In this document: positions 7,307-14,131 of the stretch, piece after piece | How positions within the stretch are numbered: position 1 is the stretch's first letter | How the letters are laid out: each line of letters opens with the position of its first letter | Assembly: GCA_045598965.1 (NCBI GenBank) | Contig: JAZRVH010000018.1 | Span: 1 to 20,411, forward strand | From: RGIG426 sp045598965 | GTDB lineage: Bacteria; Bacillota; Clostridia; Oscillospirales; Acutalibacteraceae | DNA: 20,411 nucleotides | Direction: 5' to 3' | Notes under the pieces: model-generated | The model's input: the letters and a program-made list of their open reading frames with translations, nothing else | What the model was told of the DNA's origin: nothing | The model's database searches: none | Program-made: the position numbers and the translations under genes

Positions 7307-7329
7307 CTATACTCCTCCTTTCTGACAAT

Positions 7330-7335
7330 AGTATA
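7330..7335 (-). promoter_or_regulatory. -10 element of the XRE gene promoter
   Basis: TATACT on the minus strand lies upstream of the XRE ribosome site. No good -35 is present; the 17-base-spaced hexamer reads CAATAC. Operator 1 fills the spacer, so binding there should block transcription. Confidence 0.5.
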
Positions 7336-7339
7336 CCCT

Positions 7340-7354
7340 ACTGCAAAATGCAGT
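7340..7354. promoter_or_regulatory. Operator 1, 15-bp palindrome
   Basis: ACTGCAAAATGCAGT has six-base arms ACTGCA/TGCAGT around AAA. It lies between the -10 and the weak -35 of the XRE promoter and ends one base before the -35 of the zinc-ribbon promoter. It is nearly identical to operator 2; centres are 25 bp apart. Binding by the adjacent XRE protein is inference. Confidence 0.8.
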
Positions 7355-7355
7355 A

Positions 7356-7384
7356 TTGACATTTACTGCAAATTGCAGTATAAT
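7356..7384 (+). promoter_or_regulatory. Consensus promoter of the zinc-ribbon gene
   Basis: A perfect TTGACA (7356-7361), a 17-base spacer and a perfect TATAAT (7379-7384). This is the best promoter in the window along with that of tRNA-Pro. Operator 2 occupies most of the spacer, so the gene is probably strongly expressed only when the repressor is absent. Confidence 0.9.
7365..7379. promoter_or_regulatory. Operator 2, 15-bp perfect palindrome
   Basis: ACTGCAAATTGCAGT is a perfect inverted repeat of seven-base arms about a central A, placed between the -35 and -10 of the zinc-ribbon promoter and touching the first base of TATAAT. This is a typical lambda-Cro-like arrangement for an XRE repressor. 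Confidence 0.85.
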
Positions 7385-7416
7385 AAAAGTAAACCAATTT
7401 TTAGGAGGAATGAAAA

Positions 7417-7704
7417 ATGGCAGTCAACAGAAAATGCCCCAAGTGCGGAAGCGATCATGTTCAACTATCTAACGAGAGAAGCAAACATGGATGCTTGTGG
7501 ATGATACTTTTGGGATGGATTTATGTGTTTTGGGTGTTTATTAAATGGATAATTGGATTCTTTGTATTTACGTTTTATGACTGGTGGATGGCCATTGTGA
7601 AAAAATGTACTGGCAAGGGTCACGTTTGGCAATGCAGAAAATGGTTTTCTGGAAACAAACGTGTGTTTTATTGCCATGATTGTGGATATAACTTTAAAGC
7701 ATAA
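7417..7704 (+). CDS. Small zinc-ribbon membrane protein, function unknown
   Basis: 95 residues with an unusual layout. CPKC (Cys7, Cys10) is at the N-terminus and CHDC (Cys86, Cys89) near the C-terminus, with a strongly hydrophobic, tryptophan-rich segment between (about residues 27-61, long enough for one or two membrane helices). The two CxxC pairs could meet to form one zinc ribbon on the cytoplasmic side, with a membrane hairpin as the insertion; this is inference. The ATG at 7417 is preceded by TAGGAGG at a normal distance. It is lower in GC than its neighbours. It is driven by a perfect promoter overlapped by a palindromic operator and divergent from an XRE repressor, so it is likely an inducible accessory gene. 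Similar small proteins occur in Bacillota, but I cannot give a function. Confidence 0.88.
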   Translation: MAVNRKCPKCGSDHVQLSNERSKHGCLWMILLGWIYVFWVFIKWIIGFFVFTFYDWWMAIVKKCTGKGHVWQCRKWFSGNKRVFYCHDCGYNFKA

Positions 7705-7739
7705 AAAATCCCCGACGGATGTTCCGCCGGGGATTTTTC
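7704..7739 (+). terminator. Rho-independent terminator after the zinc-ribbon gene
   Basis: Fifteen-base arms (7704-7718, 7724-7738) pair with one A-C mismatch: AAAAATCCCCGACGG against CCGCCGGGGATTTTT. The stem begins on the last base of the stop codon. It is closely related in sequence to the terminator at 3966-3999. Confidence 0.88.
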
Positions 7740-7759
7740 TACCCTCCTTGGGTGATTTC

Positions 7760-7833
7760 GTAGGGGTCGGCGTTTCCGACGCCCCAATGGACAAGCACCG
7801 ACCGGGGGCGGCAGGACCAAGGCCCTGCCCTAC
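7760..7833. repeat. Intergenic hairpin-repeat mosaic
   Basis: The element is bounded by GTAGGG (7760-7765) and its complement CCCTAC (7828-7833). Inside are GTCGG-CGTTT-CCGAC (or the alternative GGCGT-TTCCG-ACGCC), the string GCACCGACCGG (7795-7805), and GGCAGG/CCTGCC arms (7810-7815, 7824-7829). It contains no plausible gene. The GCACCGACCGG string recurs in inverse orientation near 17464-17474 within another hairpin cluster, so both are probably members of one dispersed non-coding repeat family. Confidence 0.6.
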
Positions 7834-7888
7834 AACGTTGCCGTCGGTTGAGTGCGAAATTCCTCTTTTCTTTTTTTCGAAATTGTGC

Positions 7889-7894
7889 TACAAT
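7889..7894 (+). promoter_or_regulatory. Extended -10 element of the MBL-fold gene
   Basis: TACAAT preceded by TGC forms an extended -10 about 28 bases before the start codon. The -35 region is T-rich with no clear hexamer. Confidence 0.5.
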
Positions 7895-7921
7895 GAGAAA
7901 AATGACGAAAGGGGTGAAAGG

Positions 7922-8737
7922 ATGACGATAACGATTTTGGCGGAGAACACCACAAAGCAGGATGCTCTTGTCGCCGAGCACGGCTTGGCGATTTTAGCGG
8001 AAGTCGCCAAAACGACGTTACTGTGTGATGGTGGGCAATCGGCGGCGTTGTTTCAAAATGCGGTGAAACTGAATAAAGATATATCTGCCGTGGATGTGGC
8101 GGTGTTGTCTCACGGGCACTACGACCATTCCGGAGGCATTTCTGCCCTTGTCAAAACCTACCCCCATATCCCGATTGTGCTTCGCAAAGAGGCGGGCGGC
8201 GACTTTTTTCACGGCGAGCGGTATATCGGCATCGACAAATCTCTTTTATCAATGCCACAAGTCCGCTTTATAGAAGCCGTCACCGCTACCGACCTTTTGC
8301 CCGACGTGTCGGTGTTTTCCGGGTTTGGCAGAAGCTATCCTCTTCCGTCGGCGAATGAGGGGTTGACGGTTCGGAATGGTCACCGGGAACGTCCGGACGA
8401 TTTTTGCCACGAGCAGGCGACGGTGGTGTGCGAAAACGGGAAGCGTGTGCTTATTTCCGGTTGTGCCCACAGCGGAATTATGAATATTTTAGAACGGTTT
8501 TCTGCGATATACGGCGGTATGCCGGATGCGGTGTTCAGCGGGTTTCACACGGCGAAGCCCGAACCCTATACGGCAGACGAAATCGCCGAGCTGCAAGCCC
8601 TTGCTACGGCTCTTGCAAAGACCGGTGCCACCTTTTACACCGGGCATTGTACCGGTGATGAGGCGTTTTCTTTGATGAAGCCAATGCTGGGTGACCGCCT
8701 TGTGCGAATGCACTGCGGCGACAATTTTATGATTTGA
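7922..8737 (+). CDS. MBL-fold metallo-hydrolase (COG1237-type)
   Basis: 271 residues with the metallo-beta-lactamase fold. The metal-binding signature SHGHYDHSGG (63-72: His64, His66, Asp68, His69) is complete. SGCAHSGIMNIL (179-190) and a C-terminal YTGHCTG (239-245) are typical of the COG1237 subgroup, which also includes the archaeal dihydropterin-type synthases. The substrate is not predictable. There is no signal peptide, so it is cytoplasmic. The ATG at 7922 is preceded by AAAGGGG; longer upstream frames cross the intergenic repeat and the promoter and are rejected. It stands alone, with its own -10 upstream and a hairpin downstream. Confidence 0.9.
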   Translation: MTITILAENTTKQDALVAEHGLAILAEVAKTTLLCDGGQSAALFQNAVKLNKDISAVDVAVLSHGHYDHSGGISALVKTYPHIPIVLRKEAGGDFFHGERYIGIDKSLLSMPQVRFIEAVTATDLLPDVSVFSGFGRSYPLPSANEGLTVRNGHRERPDDFCHEQATVVCENGKRVLISGCAHSGIMNILERFSAIYGGMPDAVFSGFHTAKPEPYTADEIAELQALATALAKTGATFYTGHCTGDEAFSLMKPMLGDRLVRMHCGDNFMI

Positions 8738-8745
8738 AACGACAA

Positions 8746-8782
8746 AAATCCCGCTTTTTTGCTTTACAGAAAGGCGGGGTTT
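8746..8782 (+). terminator. Probable terminator after the MBL-fold gene
   Basis: A 14-bp stem with three G-T pairs (arms 8746-8759 and 8769-8782, core TCCCGC/GGCGGGG) begins nine bases after the stop. The following T run is short, so termination may be partial. Its loop carries the -35 of the next gene. Confidence 0.6.
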
Positions 8783-8792
8783 GTGCTATACT
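8763..8792 (+). promoter_or_regulatory. Promoter of the rlmB-like gene
   Basis: TTTACA (8763-8768) and TATACT (8787-8792), with TGC before the -10, have an 18-base spacer, about 40 bases upstream of the start codon. Confidence 0.65.
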
Positions 8793-8831
8793 GTATCTAA
8801 TAGGGATTTTTTGACGAAATGAGGTGGCGAG

Positions 8832-9593
8832 ATGCCGGAGCAAAAAGGAAACCGACCGGAAACGGATGTGCTTTCGGGACGTAACGCTGTGAGTGAAGCG
8901 TTGAAATCCGGACGAGTCATTGACCATATTGAGGTGGCACGTGGAGAACGCACGGGCAGTATTGTGGCGTTGCTGGCAAAAGCAAAGGAGCGGGGAATCC
9001 CCGTGAAAGAAGTGGACAGCCGCAAGTTGGACTTTTTGGCAGGAAAGAACCACCAGGGAATTGCGGCGGTGGCGGCGTGCAAAGAGTTTTCGACTCTTGC
9101 GGATGTGTTTGCCCTTGCCGCCGAGCGGGAGCAACCGCCTTTTTTGGTGGTGTGTGACGAGCTGGAGGACCCACACAATTTGGGTGCCGTCATCCGCACC
9201 GCTGAGTGTGCGGGAGCTCACGGAGTCATTATCCCGAAACGCCATAGTGCCGGACTTACCAGTGCGGTGTATAAAGCGTCCGCCGGTGCGGTGGAATATA
9301 TGCCGGTGGTGCGAGTTACCAATATTGCCGACACGGTGAACGAGTTAAAAGAGAAAAATGTTTGGGTGTTCGGATTGGATATGGACGGTCAATCGTGGGA
9401 TAAGACCGATTTGTCCGGTGCGGTGGCATTGGTTATCGGGTCGGAGGGTCACGGCATTTCCCGTCTGGTGCGGGAACGGTGTGACGGGATTGTGTCGCTT
9501 CCCATGGTAGGCCATGTGAATTCGCTGAATGCTTCGGTGGCGGGCGGAATTTTGATGTATGAGGTGCTTCGCCGCCGCCAAAACGGAAAGTAA
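8832..9593 (+). CDS. rlmB: 23S rRNA 2'-O-ribose methyltransferase (TrmH/SpoU family, RlmB-type)
   Basis: 253 residues. An N-terminal substrate-binding domain (LSGRNAVSEAL, residues 14-24, is the usual opening) precedes a SPOUT catalytic domain with all three motifs: DPHNLGAVIRTAE (113-125), VIGSEGHGI (201-209) and SLNASVAGGILMYE (231-244). These form the trefoil knot that binds S-adenosylmethionine. RlmB methylates G2251 in the 23S rRNA peptidyl-transferase loop. The family is certain, the exact nucleotide is by similarity, and related paralogues methylate other rRNA or tRNA sites. The ATG at 8832 follows GAGGTGG. The next gene starts 21 bases after its stop, so the two are likely cotranscribed. 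Confidence 0.93.
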   Translation: MPEQKGNRPETDVLSGRNAVSEALKSGRVIDHIEVARGERTGSIVALLAKAKERGIPVKEVDSRKLDFLAGKNHQGIAAVAACKEFSTLADVFALAAEREQPPFLVVCDELEDPHNLGAVIRTAECAGAHGVIIPKRHSAGLTSAVYKASAGAVEYMPVVRVTNIADTVNELKEKNVWVFGLDMDGQSWDKTDLSGAVALVIGSEGHGISRLVRERCDGIVSLPMVGHVNSLNASVAGGILMYEVLRRRQNGK

Positions 9594-9614
9594 ACAAAAT
9601 CGGAGGGTGTTCTT

Positions 9615-11825
9615 ATGGATAAACAATTTAATACCGATGAACTGCTCGCCGAGTTTTTGCCGAAAATTGCCGAAAAACAGGCGGCATCCGTAAAAGAAGA
9701 GGCGGCTGAGCCTGAGGAAATCAGACTTGCCGAGTCGGAGGGGGATACCAAAGAAATCCCTGCCGCTTCCGAAACGGAGGAGGATGTCAAAATCTTTACG
9801 CCTTCCGCTCGTGAGGGAGAGACAAAGCCGGTGCCTTCGGTAGGCGTTCCTCTTGCGGAAATCGAGGAAGAACCGGAGCAGGAGTCCGACCAGTTGTGTT
9901 TTGACGAGTGGGCGGAGGATGAGGAAAGAGAAGAGAAAAAACGCCGAGAGCACGAGGAACAAGAGGCGGAGATGGAGGAACATCTCAAAAATCGCCGTAA
10001 GGAGAAAATCCGTGCGTTCGACGATGACCGTCGTTTGAAGCTGTCCGGTGAGGAAGAGCCCACGCCTATTGAGGATGTTCTTGAGGAGGAGTTCGAGGAA
10101 GAATACGTGGAGGATTTCTGCACGTATGAAGATGCCCAAGCTGTGGCGTCGGAGCTTCGCTATCGCCGTGCACGCCATCGTATCAGCACGCTGGCTACGG
10201 CGGTGATTGAGGCGGGTCTTCTGCTCAACGTGCTGTGTATGATGCTGGGGATTTTCCAAGATCCGCTGGTGTATATCGTGGACTCCACGCTGATTTTAGG
10301 CGTGATGATGGTGCTCAATCGCTCGCTCTTGCGGGACGGATGGGAGGATTTCCGAGAAGGGGAATTCTCCGGCGATTCGTCGGTGTTGCTCGGCTGCTGT
10401 GTGGCGTTGCTCCACACCGTGCTTCAGCTGTGTAATATCGACGCTGTGGTGATTAAGGATTTGGGTTTGCTTCCCGCTTTGGCGGGAGCGGGATTGACGC
10501 TGGCGGCTCTCGGAAAACAGCTACAGCTGCGGCGTCTGTGTGCCAACTTTGAGTTTATGGCACAAGAACAGAAAAAACACGTGGCGTATCGAGTGGAGGA
10601 CGAATCCGTTGCGTTAGAAATCGGCCACAAAGCGGTGGCTCTCGGCCAGCCGGAATTGGCGTATTTTGCACCGGTGAATTTTTTACACCGCTTCTTAGAC
10701 CGCTCGTATGCCCGCCGTGCGGAAACCCCGTTTTTGAAGCTGTTTGTTTTGGCGATGGCGACGGTTTCGGCGGTGATTGCGTTGGTATACGGAATAGTTG
10801 CCAAACAACCGTGGCAGGCGGTATATCTGTTTGCCTTAAACGTCTGTGTGGCGTTGCCGATGGCTCTCCCGCTCTCTTATGCCGGAGCGTTGTGGCGTTC
10901 CAGCCGCTATGCGTTGCATCATAACGGAATGCTTATCGGACGGGATGAGGTGGACGCTTTCGGCGACTTGAACGCCGTGTGTGTGGATGCCGCCGATTTG
11001 TTCCCTGAGGATAACGTCGTGTTAGCGGCAATCAAAACCTTTGCCGGTGCCCGCATTGACGAAGCGATTTTGGATGCGGCGGCGGTAGTGATTGCCTCCG
11101 GCGGCCCGCTTCAGAATGTGTTTCGCCGTGTCATTCAAGACAAGGTGGAGCTGCTGCAAGAGGTCGATACCCTTGTGTATGAACAGGAAATGGGACTTTC
11201 CGGCTGGGTCGGCGGACGCCGTGTGCTCGTGGGCAACCGTCGACTTCTTGAAAATCACGGGGTAGACGTGCCCTCCCGTGATTATGAAATGCGATATACC
11301 CGCTCGGGGCGAAAACTGGTGTATTTGTCAACGGCGGGCGAGCTTTCCGCCATGTTTGTGGTAGCGTATACCGCTGACTCCGTTACAAAGCGAGCTTTGC
11401 GTGCCCTTACACGTGAGGATGTGACGCTTCTTGTACGTACCTGCGACCCCAATATCACCGAGGAGTTTATCTGTGAAACGTTGGATTTGCCGGAATACTA
11501 TGTGGAAATCCTCGGATTTGGCGGACGGCGGGCGTATGAGCAGCTTTTGAAAAACACCCCCGAACAGGATGATGAGCAAGCCCCGGCTTTGGCGTGCGAT
11601 GGGTCGGCGGTCGGTAAGGCGGCTGTGCTGACGGTGTGTAACCGTTTGCGGCGTGGATTGCCGCTGACAGCGTTCCTTGTGCTCGGGATGGCTCTTTTGG
11701 GCGTTGTGCTTACCACACTGTTGGCGTTTACTACCCACACGCTTCCCTCTACATTGACGGCGGCGTTGTATATGGCGGTCACCGCTGTTGTGGGATTTAT
11801 GGGTTCAAAAATACGACGCACCTGA
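9615..11825 (+). CDS. Degenerate P1B-type ATPase-like membrane protein
   Basis: 736 residues. Residues 1-185 are highly charged, acidic and probably disordered or coiled (runs of Glu/Lys/Arg around 80-165). Predicted membrane helices lie near 192-212, 216-236, 254-276, 280-300, 373-395, 399-424, 681-703 and 708-728. This 4+2+2 order is that of heavy-metal P1B ATPases. The sixth helix ends LPMALPLSYAGALWRSSR, aligning with CPCAL-type helices but lacking both Cys. GMLIGRDEVDAFGDLNAVCV then leads to DAADL (458-462), where a P-type ATPase has DKTGT. Gly-rich GWVGGRRVLVGNRRLL (530-545) resembles the N domain, and TCDPN (609-613) sits where TGDN is expected. No TGE actuator motif and no GDGxND are visible. 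It is probably an inactive, structural or regulatory homologue. The ATG follows GGAGGG, and the gene is cotranscribed with rlmB. Alignment by eye only. Confidence 0.8.
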   Translation: MDKQFNTDELLAEFLPKIAEKQAASVKEEAAEPEEIRLAESEGDTKEIPAASETEEDVKIFTPSAREGETKPVPSVGVPLAEIEEEPEQESDQLCFDEWAEDEEREEKKRREHEEQEAEMEEHLKNRRKEKIRAFDDDRRLKLSGEEEPTPIEDVLEEEFEEEYVEDFCTYEDAQAVASELRYRRARHRISTLATAVIEAGLLLNVLCMMLGIFQDPLVYIVDSTLILGVMMVLNRSLLRDGWEDFREGEFSGDSSVLLGCCVALLHTVLQLCNIDAVVIKDLGLLPALAGAGLTLAALGKQLQLRRLCANFEFMAQEQKKHVAYRVEDESVALEIGHKAVALGQPELAYFAPVNFLHRFLDRSYARRAETPFLKLFVLAMATVSAVIALVYGIVAKQPWQAVYLFALNVCVALPMALPLSYAGALWRSSRYALHHNGMLIGRDEVDAFGDLNAVCVDAADLFPEDNVVLAAIKTFAGARIDEAILDAAAVVIASGGPLQNVFRRVIQDKVELLQEVDTLVYEQEMGLSGWVGGRRVLVGNRRLLENHGVDVPSRDYEMRYTRSGRKLVYLSTAGELSAMFVVAYTADSVTKRALRALTREDVTLLVRTCDPNITEEFICETLDLPEYYVEILGFGGRRAYEQLLKNTPEQDDEQAPALACDGSAVGKAAVLTVCNRLRRGLPLTAFLVLGMALLGVVLTTLLAFTTHTLPSTLTAALYMAVTAVVGFMGSKIRRT

Positions 11826-11836
11826 ATAAAAAACGG

Positions 11837-11874
11837 AAACTGCCGATTTTTTTGAAAAAATCGGCAGTTTTTTT
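11837..11874 (+). terminator. Rho-independent terminator after the ATPase-like gene
   Basis: The arms at 11837-11851 and 11856-11870 (AAACTGCCGATTTTT and its complement) pair perfectly around TTGA and are followed by a T run. Confidence 0.9.
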
Positions 11875-11885
11875 ATGAAAACGGG

Positions 11886-11914
11886 TTGAAAATTTCGGCG
11901 GAATACTGTATACT
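11886..11914 (+). promoter_or_regulatory. Promoter of the EF-G2-like gene
   Basis: TTGAAA (11886-11891) and TATACT (11909-11914) are 17 bases apart. The predicted leader is about 85 bases; I see no riboswitch or attenuator hairpin in it. Confidence 0.75.
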
Positions 11915-12007
11915 GTTAAAAGTAACACTATTTTTCAAAGATTGAGGAAAAATTTTGTTACATTTGCTCAAAAATCCGCAAAGAGTGCGAAAGGAGAAAA
12001 CCCTGTT

Positions 12008-14074
12008 ATGAAAACCTATGCTGCAAAAGACATCCGAAACATTGTGTTGGTGGGCCACGCCGGCTCGGGCAAAACGTCCCTCGCTGAAGCCGCCTACTAT
12101 TTGACCGGTCAATCTGACCGTCTCGGCAAAGTGGCGGATGGTACTACGGTCTGTGACTTTGACCCGGAGGAAATCAAACGCAAAGCCTCTGTTTCTACTG
12201 CTGTTCTGCCGATGGAGTGGTCGGATATTAAAGTGAACTTGTTGGACACTCCCGGATTATTTGATTTTGCGGGTGGAATGAGCGAGGGTATTCGTGCCGC
12301 CGGTTGTGCTTTGATTGTCGTTTCCGGCAAAAGTGGACTGGAGGTTGGTGCCGAAAAAGCGTTCCGTGCCGCCTCGAAAAAAGGAATTGCCAAGCTGTTC
12401 TTTGTCAACAAGATGGACGAGGAGCACGCCGATTTCTATAAAGTGTATCAACAGCTGCTTGACACCTATGGCAAAATGATTTGTCCCATGGTGCTTCCCC
12501 ATGTGGTAAATGGCAAAGTGGAGTGCTTTGTGGACTTGATTGACGAAAAAGCTTACGTTTATAAAGACGGTATTCCGCTGGAATGTGAGATGCCCGAAAT
12601 GGAGCGTGCCGAGGAATTCCGCACGAAAATCCGTGAAGCGGTGGCGGAGACCAGCGAAGAATTGATGGAAAAATATTTCAACGACGAGCCGTTTACCCAC
12701 GAGGAACTGGTGGAAGCGTTGTCCGGCGGTGTTCGCCGTGGTGAAATTGCACCGGTGTTCTGTGGCTCTGCTACGACGATGGCGGGTCTTACCACGCTGT
12801 TTGACGGTATGCGTGATTTGGCTCCCTGGGCAGAGACTGTGGCGGGCGAGGTCGGCAAAGATGGTGCCGGCAACGATGTGAAGCTGACGGTCGATCCCGA
12901 GGGACCGACGGTGGCTATCGTGTTCAAAACCATTGCAGACCCGTTTGTGGGAAAACTGCTCTATTTCAAGGTGATCAGCGGTAAGGTATGTGCCGATTCC
13001 ACGCTTGTGAATATGCGTACCGGTGCCAACGAAAAAATCGGTAAAGTGTACTTTATCCGTGGCAAGAAACAAGAGGAAACCGCTTTCATTACCGCCGGTG
13101 ATATCGGCGGCGTGGCGAAGCTGGCGACCACTCGTACCGGCGACACGCTGTGCGGCGTGGGGACACAGATTACCTTAAACCGTGTGCCGTTTGAGAATCC
13201 CTGCCTGTCGGTGGCGGTTTCTGCTAAGAAAAAAGGCGAGGAGGAGAAAATCGCCTCCGGACTTGACCGTCTTATGGAGGAAGACCCCACCATCCACTTT
13301 GCTGTCAACAAAGAGACGAAGGAATCCGTCCTCTCCGGTCTCGGCGAACAGCATCTCGACGTGGTTGCCTCTAAGCTGAAAAGCAAATTCGGCGTTGAGG
13401 TGGATTTTGCAACTCCTCGTGTTGCGTACCGTGAGACTATCCGCAAAAAGGTGAAGGTGCAAGGCCGCCACAAGAAACAGTCCGGCGGTCATGGGCAGTT
13501 CGGTGACGTTTGGGTGGAGTTTGAGCCGTGGGATTGCGACGGCCTCATCTTTGAGGAAACCGTGTTCGGCGGTTCTGTTCCGAAAAACTTCTTCCCGGCT
13601 GTCGAAAAAGGTCTTATGGACAGTGCCCAAAAAGGTGTGCTTGCCGGATTCCCGGTGGTGGGCGTAAAAGCCACGCTGGTGGACGGTTCGTATCACCCGG
13701 TAGACTCTTCGGAAATGGCGTTCAAAACCGCCGCTTCCCTTGCGTATAAAGAGGGTATGGCTCAGGCGAGCCCCGCCATTCTTGAGCCTATCGGTGTGCT
13801 CAAAGCCTATGTCCCGGGAGACAACACCGGCGACGTCATGGGCGATGCGACCAAACGTCGTGGCCGTGTGCTCGGTATGAACCCCGCCGAGGACGATTTG
13901 ACCTGTGTCGAGGCAGAAGTGCCGATGGCGGAGATGGGCGATTACGCCGTGATGCTCCGTTCGCTGACGCAAGGCCGTGGACATTTCACGTTGGATTTCG
14001 AACGGTATGAGCAAGCCCCTGAAGCGGTTGCCGCTAAGGTGGTTGCCGAATACAAGGTCGCCGACGACGAATAA
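12008..14074 (+). CDS. Elongation factor G-like GTPase (EF-G2 type)
   Basis: 688 residues with the EF-G five-domain layout. The G domain has the P-loop GHAGSGKT (16-23), DTPG (80-83) and NKMD (134-137). Domains II-V follow, including the domain IV region VQGRHKKQSGGHGQFGDVW and a typical C-terminal GDVMGDATKRRGRVLGM. It differs from canonical EF-G in switch I, where GTTVCDFDPEEIKRKASVS (45-63) replaces the usual RGITI signature. That pattern fits the EF-G2 paralogue group, whose members bind GTP and ribosomes but are not the main translocase. I do not use the symbol fusA because the canonical factor is normally next to rpsG/rpsL and those genes are absent here. The ATG at 12008 follows AAAGGAG at a somewhat long spacing of 11; a longer TTG start has no ribosome site. 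It is monocistronic. Confidence 0.9.
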   Translation: MKTYAAKDIRNIVLVGHAGSGKTSLAEAAYYLTGQSDRLGKVADGTTVCDFDPEEIKRKASVSTAVLPMEWSDIKVNLLDTPGLFDFAGGMSEGIRAAGCALIVVSGKSGLEVGAEKAFRAASKKGIAKLFFVNKMDEEHADFYKVYQQLLDTYGKMICPMVLPHVVNGKVECFVDLIDEKAYVYKDGIPLECEMPEMERAEEFRTKIREAVAETSEELMEKYFNDEPFTHEELVEALSGGVRRGEIAPVFCGSATTMAGLTTLFDGMRDLAPWAETVAGEVGKDGAGNDVKLTVDPEGPTVAIVFKTIADPFVGKLLYFKVISGKVCADSTLVNMRTGANEKIGKVYFIRGKKQEETAFITAGDIGGVAKLATTRTGDTLCGVGTQITLNRVPFENPCLSVAVSAKKKGEEEKIASGLDRLMEEDPTIHFAVNKETKESVLSGLGEQHLDVVASKLKSKFGVEVDFATPRVAYRETIRKKVKVQGRHKKQSGGHGQFGDVWVEFEPWDCDGLIFEETVFGGSVPKNFFPAVEKGLMDSAQKGVLAGFPVVGVKATLVDGSYHPVDSSEMAFKTAASLAYKEGMAQASPAILEPIGVLKAYVPGDNTGDVMGDATKRRGRVLGMNPAEDDLTCVEAEVPMAEMGDYAVMLRSLTQGRGHFTLDFERYEQAPEAVAAKVVAEYKVADDE

Positions 14075-14083
14075 CGTTTATAC

Positions 14084-14118
14084 AAAAAAGGCACTGTCCC
14101 TTGGACAGTGCCTTTTTT
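14084..14118. terminator. Bidirectional terminator between the EF-G2-like and EIIC-like genes
   Basis: A 16-bp stem runs AAAAAAGGCACTGTCC (14084-14099) to its complement (14103-14118) with a CTT loop. A-rich and T-rich flanks suit both converging genes. Confidence 0.92.
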
Positions 14119-14131
14119 CTTTTTGCAACGA

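Noticed and set aside
11942..12007. An N-terminal extension of the EF-G2-like protein from an upstream TTG
   Set aside because: There is no ribosome binding site before the TTG, and the extension is not part of the conserved family.
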